Assembly: GCF_003966565.1 (NCBI RefSeq) | Contig: NZ_AP018718.1 | Span: forward strand, 434,001 to 498,000 | Direction: 5' to 3' | Length of the DNA: 64,000 bases | DNA from: Sulfuricystis multivorans | GTDB taxonomy: Bacteria > Pseudomonadota > Gammaproteobacteria > Burkholderiales > Rhodocyclaceae | Part shown: positions 18,325-28,170 of the stretch, piece after piece | How the letters are laid out: each line of letters opens with the position of its first letter | How positions within the stretch are numbered: position 1 is the first letter of the stretch | The notes under the pieces: generated by a model | What the model saw: only the letters and a program-made list of their open reading frames with translations | The model's database searches: none | Told to the model about the DNA's origin: nothing | Position numbers and translations under genes: made by a program

Positions 18325-19460
18325 CGCGCTCGGGGCTCGGCTTTCGGGTGCGGCTGCTGCTCGGGTCGGTTTTGCCTGCCTTGACCATGGTGCTGCTGTT
18401 GGGCGCCGTCTTTTTCGATCGCTATCAGAACGATCTGGAATCGGTTTTTCAAGAACGCGGTCATGCCGTTGCCCATCAAATCGGCGCGGCTGCCGAATAT
18501 GCACTGTTCAGCGGCAGTCTCGATACGCTCGGCAGACTGGCCGATGCCGCGCGCCAGAGCGATCCGACGATCGTCGCGGTGACCGTGTTCGACGCCACGG
18601 GAAAGCAGGTTGCACATTCCGGTGATCCGCCACATCATCGACTGCCGCTCACCGAAAAACCGCAAGTGTTCAAGGGCGAGCACGTGACGGCGGTGCTCAC
18701 GCCGGTGTTCCAGGCAATCCTGCCCCTCAATGACGAACTTTCGGACGGTCATCCGCCCCTGCCGAAGATCGTCGGCTATGTGGCCGTGGAAATCGCCCAC
18801 GATGCGCTCGAAGCGCGCAAGCGAGAGATGCTGCAAATCACACTGGCGATCATGTTGGGCGGGCTGCTCTTGGCGAGTTGGATGTCGCTGCGCATCGCCC
18901 ACGGGGTGCTGACCACGCTGGACTCGGCACAGACGGCGCTGCGTCGGCAGATGGAAACCGCGGAGCTCTTGGCGCGCACCGATGCGCTGACAGGACTTGC
19001 CAACCGGCGGGCCTTCGACGAGGTGGCGCAGCAGGAAATTCAGCGCGCGCAGCGCTATGGCACGCCGCTGACCCTCGTGCTGGCCGATCTCGATCATTTC
19101 AAGGCGATCAACGACAGCCACGGTCACGATGTCGGCGATTGCGTGCTGCAGAACTTTGCGCGCATCCTGGCCGCATCGGTGCGCACCGTCGATCTCGTCG
19201 GCCGCTGGGGTGGCGAAGAGTTCGCGATTCTGATGCCGGGTACCGATCTGCCGGAAGCCACCCAGGCGGCAGAGCGGATGCGCAAGCAGGTCGAGCAGGC
19301 ACAGCTGTGTATCGACGAGAGGGCGTGCCGCTACACCGCGAGTTTCGGTGTCGCCGCGTTCCGTGCCGACATGCCGACGCTGGCATCGTTACTCGGTCGT
19401 GCCGACATGGCGTTGTATCGGGCCAAACGGTTGGGTCGGAATAGGGTCGAAGTGGGTTAG
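18321..19460 (+). CDS. Membrane diguanylate cyclase with periplasmic sensor
   Basis: A 379-residue inner-membrane enzyme expected to make c-di-GMP. Membrane segments lie at about 8-30 and 172-195, enclosing a periplasmic domain of about 140 residues. After a short helical linker, the GGDEF domain spans about 215-375. The signature is canonical (GGEEF, 297-301) and the product-inhibition I-site RxxD is present at 288-291 (RTVD), five residues before it. It has no EAL domain. Its start overlaps the upstream binding-protein gene as ATGA, strong evidence of joint expression. It is the last gene of the seven-gene operon, and its stop lies inside repeat A copy 2. Confidence 0.93.
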   Translation: MTRSGLGFRVRLLLGSVLPALTMVLLLGAVFFDRYQNDLESVFQERGHAVAHQIGAAAEYALFSGSLDTLGRLADAARQSDPTIVAVTVFDATGKQVAHSGDPPHHRLPLTEKPQVFKGEHVTAVLTPVFQAILPLNDELSDGHPPLPKIVGYVAVEIAHDALEARKREMLQITLAIMLGGLLLASWMSLRIAHGVLTTLDSAQTALRRQMETAELLARTDALTGLANRRAFDEVAQQEIQRAQRYGTPLTLVLADLDHFKAINDSHGHDVGDCVLQNFARILAASVRTVDLVGRWGGEEFAILMPGTDLPEATQAAERMRKQVEQAQLCIDERACRYTASFGVAAFRADMPTLASLLGRADMALYRAKRLGRNRVEVG

Positions 19461-19567
19461 CGTGAAATCCACTCAGCCCTGTCTGCGACGGCCTTCGTGA
19501 CGCGATCGGCAGCCAAACCTCGCGGCGGCACGCCGCGCCCAAAAGCTCCTCTCCCGTAAGTGGGCGT
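19453..19567 (+). repeat. Dispersed intergenic repeat A, copy 2
   Basis: About 112 bp matching 9151-9262 in direct orientation. It begins at the GGGTTAG that supplies the diguanylate cyclase stop and ends just before the convergent metF stop. It fills the whole gap between the two convergent genes. No terminator-like hairpin with a T-run was identified. Confidence 0.78.
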
Positions 19568-19572
19568 GGCGA

Positions 19573-20415
19573 TCATGCCCGTTGGTTGGCGTATCCCAGG
19601 CGGCGCAGTATCTCCAACGACAGCGCAGCCTGATTGAGCGTGTAAAAGTGCAGACCGGGCGCGCCGAGCGCGAGCAGGCGTTCGCACAGCTCGGTCACCA
19701 CATCGAGGCCGAAGGCGCGGATCGATTCGCCATCGTCGCCGAAGCTCTCGAATTTCTTCCGCATCCAGCGCGGGATTTCGGCACCGCTGGCATCGGCGAA
19801 ACGGGCGAGCTTGGCAAAGCTGCCGATCGGCATGATGCCTGGAGTGATCGGGATCGCAATGCCCAGCGCGCGCGCCTCGGCGACGAAATGGGCGTAGGCA
19901 TCGGCGTTGTAGAAGAACTGCGTGATCGCCGAGTTCGCCCCGGCCTCGACCTTGCGCTTGAAGGCGAGGAGGTCATCGCGCGGGCTCTTCGCCTGCGGGT
20001 GCCACTCTGGATAGGCGGCCACTTCGATGTGAAACCACTCGCCGGTCTCGGCGCGGATGAATGCGACCAGCTCGTTTGCATAGCGGAATTCGCCCGCGTC
20101 GGCCATCCCGGAAGGCAAGTCGCCGCGCAATGCGACGATGCGGCGGATGCCGTGGTCGCGGTAGTCATGCAAAATCTTGCGGATGTTCTCGCGCGTCGAG
20201 CCGATGCAGGAAAGATGGGGACAGGCGGCATGTCCCTCGGCGGCGATCTCCAGCACGATGTCGAAGGTGCGGCTGCGCGTCGAGCCGCCGGCGCCATAGG
20301 TGACGGAAAAGAAACTTGGCGCCACCGCGGCGAGGCGCTCGCGTGTCGCGCGCAGTTTTTCGAGGCCTTCGGCGGTCTGCGGCGGGAAGAATTCGAAAGA
20401 GATTTCAGGTTTCAT
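19573..20415 (-). CDS. metF: Methylenetetrahydrofolate reductase
   Basis: A 280-residue FAD-dependent reductase that makes 5-methyl-THF for methionine synthesis. It starts MKPEISFEFFPPQT, the classic MetF beginning with the flavin-site Glu, and carries the expected barrel segments (FSVTYGAGGSTR near residue 45, FHIEVAAYPEWHP near 140). It overlaps tlyA by 11 bp and is the last gene of the ahcY-antitoxin-toxin-tlyA-metF run. The longer open frame to 20622 lies within tlyA. Confidence 0.96.
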   Translation of the reverse strand: MKPEISFEFFPPQTAEGLEKLRATRERLAAVAPSFFSVTYGAGGSTRSRTFDIVLEIAAEGHAACPHLSCIGSTRENIRKILHDYRDHGIRRIVALRGDLPSGMADAGEFRYANELVAFIRAETGEWFHIEVAAYPEWHPQAKSPRDDLLAFKRKVEAGANSAITQFFYNADAYAHFVAEARALGIAIPITPGIMPIGSFAKLARFADASGAEIPRWMRKKFESFGDDGESIRAFGLDVVTELCERLLALGAPGLHFYTLNQAALSLEILRRLGYANQRA

Positions 20416-21241
20416 GACGAACGTGGAGGAAGAATTCGCGGTTGCCGTCGGCGCCGGTGATCGGGCTTTCGAATCGGTCGAGCACGGCCAGGCGATGGGC
20501 CGCGCAGCAGGCGGCGAGCGTATCGAGCACGCGGGGATAGAGCGAGGCATCGCTGACGATGCCGCCCTTGCCGACGTTTTCCGGCCCGACCTCGAACTGC
20601 GGCTTGACGAGGAGCAGCACATCGCCCGATCGCGCCAGAAAAGGCGGCAGCTGCGGGATGATCAGAGCAAGCGAGATGAAAGAGACGTCGGCGACGATCA
20701 AGTCGAACTGCCGTCCTGCCAGCGCCGACTTTGCGAGGGTGCGGGCGTTGATGCCTTCGTGGGCCTCGACGCGCGGGTCGGCGGCGAGCCGCGGGTGCAG
20801 CTGACCGTGGCCGACGTCGACGCCGACGACCTTGGCCGCGCCGTGCTGCAACAGGCAATCGGTGAAGCCGCCCGTCGATTGGCCGATGTCGAGACATCGT
20901 TTGCCAGCCGCTTCGATGCCACAATGGGCGAGCGCGCCAGCAAGCTTATGGCCGCCGCGCGAGACGTACTCCGGCTCTCCTGCCGGGACGACGTAAAGTC
21001 GTCGTTCGCTGGATAAACGATCCGAAGGAGCGCACACGGGCACGCGTTCTCCCGTGCCCCACGATTCGATGAATACCCGCCCCGCCTCGATGAGCCGCTG
21101 CGCCGCGGTGCGCGAGGGCGCGAGCCCGCGCTCTACGAGCAGCGCATCGACACGCACACCTTGCGCGTCGCAGCGCGGCTGGCGTGGCTTGGCGGCGCGC
21201 CTCGGTTTGCTCGTTCGCGCGTGAAACGAGTTCATGCTCAT
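20405..21241 (-). CDS. tlyA: TlyA family rRNA 2'-O-methyltransferase
   Basis: A 278-residue S4-domain/RrmJ-fold methyltransferase. TlyA proteins methylate 16S/23S rRNA cytidines using SAM. The S4 domain covers about residues 28-90 (RVDALLVERGLAPSR), followed by the SAM site LDIGQSTGGFTDCLL near 115 and catalytic-type segments VADVSFISL and LLVKPQFEVG. Older annotation as hemolysin is a historical label. The start at 21241 (MSMNSF) overlaps the PIN toxin stop as ATGA; 21235 is an alternative. As a SAM user it fits the SAM-cycle operon. Confidence 0.92.
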   Translation of the reverse strand: MSMNSFHARTSKPRRAAKPRQPRCDAQGVRVDALLVERGLAPSRTAAQRLIEAGRVFIESWGTGERVPVCAPSDRLSSERRLYVVPAGEPEYVSRGGHKLAGALAHCGIEAAGKRCLDIGQSTGGFTDCLLQHGAAKVVGVDVGHGQLHPRLAADPRVEAHEGINARTLAKSALAGRQFDLIVADVSFISLALIIPQLPPFLARSGDVLLLVKPQFEVGPENVGKGGIVSDASLYPRVLDTLAACCAAHRLAVLDRFESPITGADGNREFFLHVRHET

Positions 21242-21675
21242 GATGCCGAGCCTTGCAGATAGTTCTGCGCCGCTTCGGCAAGCGTCTTGTCGAGCGTAAA
21301 AAGCGGGACGGAGAGCTCGCCGGCGAGCCACAGGTAGCTTGCATCGTAGGTCGAAAGCGCGTAACGGTGAGCCAACGCGAAAACAGCCGCCGGCTCGATG
21401 GCGCACAGACGCACGGAAGCGAAGTCGAACGCGGCAAGCCGTGCACCGGTCTCGGCGGCGTCGAGAATCCGCCGCCGACATTTGTTCAAGCCGGCATTGG
21501 CGACTTCGAAAGGCAATAGCGTGGGTGCGAAGAGTTCATACGGGCCGAGCAGCGCTTCGATTTGGGCAGCCTCCGGTTCGCCGAAGACGATCGCCACCAG
21601 CAGGCTTGCATCGACCACGGCGGGCGGCCGCGCGCCATAGGGCGGGGCAATGGTTTCGGCGACGCGATGGCTCAT
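21238..21675 (-). CDS. PIN-domain toxin (VapC/FitB-like)
   Basis: A 145-residue PIN-domain ribonuclease of a type II toxin-antitoxin pair. The four acidic residues of the active site are recognisable: Asp22 (VVDASLLV), Glu57 (PFEVANA), Asp111 (TYDASYLWLA) and Asp129 (TLDKTLAE). It overlaps the antitoxin gene upstream and tlyA downstream by 4 bp each. The start at 21675 gives a somewhat longer N-terminus (about 18 residues before the first PIN strand) than most VapCs. The toxin appears intact. Confidence 0.88.
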   Translation of the reverse strand: MSHRVAETIAPPYGARPPAVVDASLLVAIVFGEPEAAQIEALLGPYELFAPTLLPFEVANAGLNKCRRRILDAAETGARLAAFDFASVRLCAIEPAAVFALAHRYALSTYDASYLWLAGELSVPLFTLDKTLAEAAQNYLQGSAS

Positions 21676-22040
21676 GCTGGGCGCTTGGGCTTCACGCAAT
21701 AGACGGTATGCCCAAGCGGCTCGCTTTCGCCGGGCTGTGAGGGCCAGTGGCCGTCCTTGACGCGCGCCATGACCCAGGCTTCGCCATAGTGCGTGTCGCG
21801 CATCTCGCGGACGACTGCGGCCGAGCCGAGCGGGTCGGGGATCGTCCGCGAAAAGCGGCTGTGAAAGCGGCTCGCCGCTTCCGGAAAGCCCGGTGCGGCC
21901 GGAGGGGTAGGCGGTGGCTGCACCGCCGCCTCGATGATCGCCATGAGCTCCCCTTGCAGCGAGCGATGGTTGCGCGCAGCGCGCTCGCGCAAGGCTTGGG
22001 CGATGTCTTCTGGCACATCCTTGATCGACAGATTGGGCAT
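21672..22040 (-). CDS. FitA/RHH-type antitoxin
   Basis: A 122-residue partner of the PIN toxin. The N-terminal ~40 residues (MPNLSIKDVPEDIAQALRER then a RNHRSLQGELMAIIEAA helix) form the ribbon-helix-helix DNA-binding domain of FitA-like antitoxins. After a Pro-rich linker (about 45-55), the C-terminal part is longer than usual and would bind the toxin. The start at 22040 is preferred: a purine-rich GTGGGG lies upstream, while the earlier ATG at 22052 falls inside the operator palindrome. Autoregulation through that palindrome is expected. Confidence 0.82.
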   Translation of the reverse strand: MPNLSIKDVPEDIAQALRERAARNHRSLQGELMAIIEAAVQPPPTPPAAPGFPEAASRFHSRFSRTIPDPLGSAAVVREMRDTHYGEAWVMARVKDGHWPSQPGESEPLGHTVYCVKPKRPA

Positions 22041-22048
22041 GATCGACC

Positions 22049-22079
22049 CCACAATGATTCCAAAACGGAACCATTGTGG
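22049..22079. promoter_or_regulatory. 31-bp palindromic operator of the toxin-antitoxin pair
   Basis: Outer arms CCACAATG/CATTGTGG and inner arms TTCC/GGAA pair at 12 of 13 positions around a 5-base centre. The dyad ends 9 bp before the antitoxin start and 18 bp after the ahcY stop. It has the place and form of an operator for an RHH antitoxin. It could also form a hairpin in a transcript reading through from ahcY. Confidence 0.85.
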
Positions 22080-22097
22080 ATCTTTTGGCGAGTCGCG

Positions 22098-23489
<1,392 letters not shown>

Positions 23490-23512
23490 GGCAGGTCTCC
23501 AATCGATATGAT

Positions 23513-23592
23513 GAAGGGGCGCCGTTACCATGGACGGGTTTTGACGGCGAGCCTGACGATCGAAAGCGATCGCTGCAGCGCCCCTCGCCGTG
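23513..23592 (-). ncRNA. SAH riboswitch upstream of ahcY
   Basis: On the minus strand the leader contains, in order, CGGCGAGGGGCGCTGCAG, a variable GATCG hairpin, CAGGCTCGCCG, a spacer and AACGGCGCCCC. These are the conserved blocks of the SAH riboswitch (Rfam RF01057). The first block pairs both with GGCTCGCCG and, as a pseudoknot, with GGCGCCCC. In this class, SAH binding turns ahcY on. It sits between metK and ahcY and ends 23 bp before the ahcY ATG, so it should act on ahcY and possibly on the genes downstream in the same run. Confidence 0.9.
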
Positions 23593-23603
23593 ATATGCGA
23601 ATT

Positions 23604-24770
<1,167 letters not shown>

Positions 24771-24783
24771 GAAAGCTCCTTGT

Positions 24784-24822
24784 CATCCCCTGACTCGTCC
24801 CGTCGGACCGGCTCTGGGGATG
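24784..24822 (-). promoter_or_regulatory. Nested hairpin in the metK leader
   Basis: On the minus strand CATCCCC and GGGGATG form a perfect 7-bp outer stem, enclosing an inner GTCC-loop-GGAC hairpin. The 3' arm ends 13 bp before the metK ATG, next to the AGGAG ribosome-binding site. I do not recognise it as any of the SAM riboswitch classes I know. Confidence 0.5.
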
Positions 24823-24952
24823 GGAGCAGGCGACGCTTTAGCAGTATTTGTAGGCCGCCCTGCAAGTTGTCCCGGTGGCGCAGCCACGCTTAACTCGGCG
24901 GAGGTCGCGGATAATAGCGTTTTTTGGCGCGGCGTCAAACCGCATCTCCCAC

Positions 24953-25765
24953 GTGGTCTTCCTGTTCCGTCTCGTCTCCCGCCTGCCCTTGCCGCTGCTG
25001 CATGCCTTGGGTGCCTGGCTTGGCTGGCTGGTCTATGGCCTGTCGCCGACTTATCGGCGTCATCTGCGCGAGAACATCGCCCAGGCCGGCTGCCGTGACG
25101 CGCTCGGCACGGCGGTGGCCGAGGCAGGCAAGACGGTGCTCGAGCTGCCGAAGCTGTGGCTGCGGCCGCAAGCCGAGGTCATCGCCCGCGTCGTCAGAGT
25201 GAGTGGTTGGGAACTGGTCGAACAGGCATGGCGCGCGGGCCGCGGCATCCTGTTCTTGACGCCGCATCTGGGCTGTTTCGAAATCACCGCCCAGTATTAC
25301 GCCCGCTTTGCGCCGATCACCGTGCTCTACCGTCCGCCCAAGCAGCCTTGGCTGGCCCCCTTGATCGAGCAAGGGCGCGGCGCGAGCCTCAAGCTCGCGC
25401 CAGCCGACGTAAGCGGGGTGCGCAAGCTCATCAAGGCGCTCAAAGCCGGGGAGGCGGTGGGCATGCTGCCCGACCAGGCGCCTGGGGTCGGCGAGGGCGA
25501 ATGGGCGCCGTTTTTCGGCAGGCCGGCCTGGACGATGACGCTGGCGCCGCGGCTTGCGCGTGGCGGCGCGACGGTGATCCTCGCCTGGGCCGAGCGTCTG
25601 CCGCACGGCGCCGGCTACCACCTGCATTTGCTGGCGCCCGCTGGGCCGGTCGCTCAGCCTGCCGACGTCAATCGCGAGATCGAGCGCCTCGTGCGTTTGT
25701 GCCCCGGCCAGTATCTGTGGGGCTACAACCGTTACAAAGTGCCGCGCGGGGTGAAGTGTCCATGA
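24953..25765 (+). CDS. Lipid A-type acyltransferase 1 (LpxL/HtrB family)
   Basis: A roughly 270-residue inner-membrane acyltransferase related to LpxL/LpxM, which add secondary acyl chains to lipid A. An N-terminal hydrophobic anchor (LFRLVSRLPLPLLHALGAWL) is followed by the catalytic HX4E motif in TPHLGCFE and LPDQAPGVGEGEWAPFFG. The start is uncertain: there is no ATG, the GTG at 24953 fits the family N-terminus, and a GTG at 24875 would add 26 basic residues. It overlaps the second acyltransferase gene by 4 bp. It is divergent from metK. Confidence 0.85.
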   Translation: MVFLFRLVSRLPLPLLHALGAWLGWLVYGLSPTYRRHLRENIAQAGCRDALGTAVAEAGKTVLELPKLWLRPQAEVIARVVRVSGWELVEQAWRAGRGILFLTPHLGCFEITAQYYARFAPITVLYRPPKQPWLAPLIEQGRGASLKLAPADVSGVRKLIKALKAGEAVGMLPDQAPGVGEGEWAPFFGRPAWTMTLAPRLARGGATVILAWAERLPHGAGYHLHLLAPAGPVAQPADVNREIERLVRLCPGQYLWGYNRYKVPRGVKCP

Positions 25766-26622
25766 TCCGCCTGTTGGCGTTTCTGATGTGGCTCGTCACC
25801 TTGCTGCCGTTCCCGCTCCTGGCGGGCGCAGGCCGGGGCTTGGGCTTGCTGCTCTACCTTTTCGGGCGCGAGCGGCGCCAGGTGACGCTGATCAATCTGG
25901 GGCTGTGCTTTCCGACCTTGAGCGAGCAAGAAAAGTCGGCGCTGGCCAGACGGCACTTCATGCTCTTCGGCCGTAGTTTCCTCGAACGCGGCATGCTGTG
26001 GTGGTCGTCGCCCGAGCGTATCCGCCGTCGCGTAAAGTTGACCGGACGCGAGCATCTCGATGCGCTGAAGGGCCGGCCGGTGATCCTGCTGGTGCCGCAT
26101 TTCCTCGGTTTGGATGCCGCCTGGACGCGGCTGTCGATGGAATACGACCTGTCGGGCATCTATGCCAACCAGAAAGATCCGGTTTTCAATGCGCTGCTCT
26201 ATGCGGGGCGCGCGCGTTTCGGTAGATCCTTGATGCTCTCGCGGCAAGACGGCACGCTGCGCGGCGTGCGCGCCATCCGTTCCGGCTATCCGTTCTTCTA
26301 CCTGCCCGATCTCGACTATGGCCCTCGCGATGCGATCTTCGTGCCGTTTTTCGGCGTGCCGGCGGCCACCATCACCGGGTTGTCGCGCCTGACGCGCCTG
26401 ACCGGAGCGACGGTGCTGCCGGTCATCGCGCGCATGACCGATGATGGGTATCGGGTCAGCATCGGCGAGCCGTGGCGGGATTTTCCCGGCGCGAGCGTCG
26501 AGATGGATACGCGGCGTATGAACGCCTTCATCGAAGCCGAAGTCATGAAGATGCCAGAGCAGTATTACTGGCTGCACAAGCGCTTCAAGACCCGCCCGCC
26601 CGGGGAAAAGCGGCCGTATTGA
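25762..26622 (+). CDS. Lipid A-type acyltransferase 2 (LpxL/HtrB family)
   Basis: A 286-residue paralogue of the preceding gene, and a member of the same lipid A secondary acyltransferase family. It has an N-terminal anchor (LLAFLMWLVTLLPFPLL), the HX4D motif in VPHFLGLD near residue 115, and PDLDYGPRDAIFVPFFG near 190. The C-terminus contains the family segment PEQYYWLHKRFKTRP. The ATG at 25762 overlaps the upstream stop as ATGA. Together the two genes probably complete hexa-acylated lipid A, but which chain each adds cannot be told. Confidence 0.9.
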   Translation: MIRLLAFLMWLVTLLPFPLLAGAGRGLGLLLYLFGRERRQVTLINLGLCFPTLSEQEKSALARRHFMLFGRSFLERGMLWWSSPERIRRRVKLTGREHLDALKGRPVILLVPHFLGLDAAWTRLSMEYDLSGIYANQKDPVFNALLYAGRARFGRSLMLSRQDGTLRGVRAIRSGYPFFYLPDLDYGPRDAIFVPFFGVPAATITGLSRLTRLTGATVLPVIARMTDDGYRVSIGEPWRDFPGASVEMDTRRMNAFIEAEVMKMPEQYYWLHKRFKTRPPGEKRPY

Positions 26623-26671
26623 GCCGCTATTGCCAAAAGCCTGAGGCGACGGTACGGCGTATGCTTGCCCG

Positions 26672-27517
26672 ATGAAGATCCGCTTCACCAAAATGCAGGG
26701 GCTCGGCAACGACTTCGTCGTGCTCGATGCCGTGCGCCAGAACTTCGTGCCCACGCTTGCGCAGGCGCGCTGGCTCGCCGACCGCCATTTTGGTGTCGGC
26801 TGCGACCAGATCCTCGTCGTCGAGCGGCCGCAGACCGAGAATGCCGACTTCCGTTATCGCATCTTCAATGCCGACGGCAGCGAGGTCGAGCAATGCGGCA
26901 ACGGCGCGCGCTGTTTCGTGCGCTTCGTCCATGAGCAGGGGCTGACCGACAAACGCGAGATCCGCGTCGAGACGCTTTCCGGCATCATCACGCCGCGGCT
27001 CGAAGACGACGGCGAAGTCACGGTGGATATGGGCGTGCCGCGCTTTGCTCCGGCCGACATTCCCTTCCTGACCGACAGCGACGCGCTGGTGCAGACGCTC
27101 GAATTCGACGGTCGCACTGCCGAGATCACCGCGGTGTCGATGGGCAACCCGCATGCCGTGCAGGTGGTCGACCATGTCGATTCCGCGCCGGTGGCGCGCG
27201 ATGGTCCGCTGATCGAAGCGCATCCGCGCTTTCCCAGGCGTGTCAATGCCGGCTTCATGGAAGTCGTCGACCGCCACGCGATCCGTCTGCGCGTCTATGA
27301 GCGCGGCGCCGGAGAGACACTCGCCTGCGGCAGCGGGGCCTGTGCCGCCGTCGTGGTCGGCATCCGGCGCGGCTTGCTCGATTCGCCGGTGCGCGTGGCG
27401 ACCCGAGGCGGCGAGCTGACCGTCGCCTGGGCCGGCCCTGGGCAGCCGGTCAGGATGACCGGCCCGGCCGTCACCGTATTCACCGGCGAACTCGAGTTAC
27501 CCAAGGAGCTTGCATGA
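26672..27517 (+). CDS. dapF: Diaminopimelate epimerase
   Basis: A 281-residue cofactor-free racemase converting LL- to meso-diaminopimelate for lysine and peptidoglycan synthesis. It starts [17 protein letters not shown]. The two catalytic cysteines are Cys75 ([11 protein letters not shown]) and Cys219 ([11 protein letters not shown]). It is 49 bp after the acyltransferase pair and overlaps the DUF484 gene by 4 bp, giving the usual dapF-DUF484-xerC order. lysA, the next enzyme in the pathway, is elsewhere in the window at 39820-41061. Confidence 0.97.
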   Translation: MKIRFTKMQGLGNDFVVLDAVRQNFVPTLAQARWLADRHFGVGCDQILVVERPQTENADFRYRIFNADGSEVEQCGNGARCFVRFVHEQGLTDKREIRVETLSGIITPRLEDDGEVTVDMGVPRFAPADIPFLTDSDALVQTLEFDGRTAEITAVSMGNPHAVQVVDHVDSAPVARDGPLIEAHPRFPRRVNAGFMEVVDRHAIRLRVYERGAGETLACGSGACAAVVVGIRRGLLDSPVRVATRGGELTVAWAGPGQPVRMTGPAVTVFTGELELPKELA

Positions 27518-28170
27518 ACCTCGTCGCGAAGGATGTCGCCCAGTACCTGAAAGACCATCCGGACTTCTTCAACCAGTATGCCGAGCTGCTCGCGCAGATC
27601 AGCATCCCCGATCCCCACGGCGGGCGCGCGGTGTCGATCACCGAACGGCAGATCGGCGCCTTGCGTGACCAGGTGCGGCGGCTCGAGGGCAAGCTCGCCG
27701 AACTGCTGCGTTTCGGTGAGGAAAACGACGTGCTGTCGGCGAAGACGCATCGGCTGGCCGTGGCCTTGGCCCGCTGCGGCGACAGCGCGAGCGTGTTCCT
27801 GGTGCTGTATGCGCACCTCGGCGGTGGTTTTGCGATTCCCCATGTCGCCGTGCGGCTGTGGGACGTGCCGGGCAATCCGGAAGCGCTGGAATTCCAGCCG
27901 GTCAGCGCAGCGGCGAAAGACTATGTGCGGGAACTGAAATACCCCTATTGCGGCGCCTCGAGCTGGGCGGATGTCGAAGACTGGTTCGGCGAGGATGGCA
28001 AAGGGGTGCGCTCGCTCGCCATCGTCCCCTTGCGCGACGAAGAGACGACCTTCGGGATGCTGGCCCTCGGCAGCGAAGAGCCGGAAAGGTTTTATCCCGG
28101 GATGGGCACGGTCTATCTCGAGCGCATCGGCGAGCTGGCCTCCGCGGCGCTGACGCGCACGCTCGCTTGA
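27514..28170 (+). CDS. DUF484 family protein (GAF-like)
   Basis: A 218-residue DUF484 protein. The N-terminus ([20 protein letters not shown]) is the family signature. A coiled segment ([19 protein letters not shown], about 47-65) precedes a GAF-like domain at about 85-215. The molecular role is unknown; it is regularly encoded between dapF and xerC in proteobacteria. It overlaps dapF (ATGA) and shares TGATG with xerC. Confidence 0.9.
   Translation: MNLVAKDVAQYLKDHPDFFNQYAELLAQISIPDPHGGRAVSITERQIGALRDQVRRLEGKLAELLRFGEENDVLSAKTHRLAVALARCGDSASVFLVLYAHLGGGFAIPHVAVRLWDVPGNPEALEFQPVSAAAKDYVRELKYPYCGASSWADVEDWFGEDGKGVRSLAIVPLRDEETTFGMLALGSEEPERFYPGMGTVYLERIGELASAALTRTLA

Noticed and set aside
19461-19572. 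Bidirectional terminator between the diguanylate cyclase and metF
   Set aside because: The gap is repeat A; I find no stem followed by a T-run in either direction.
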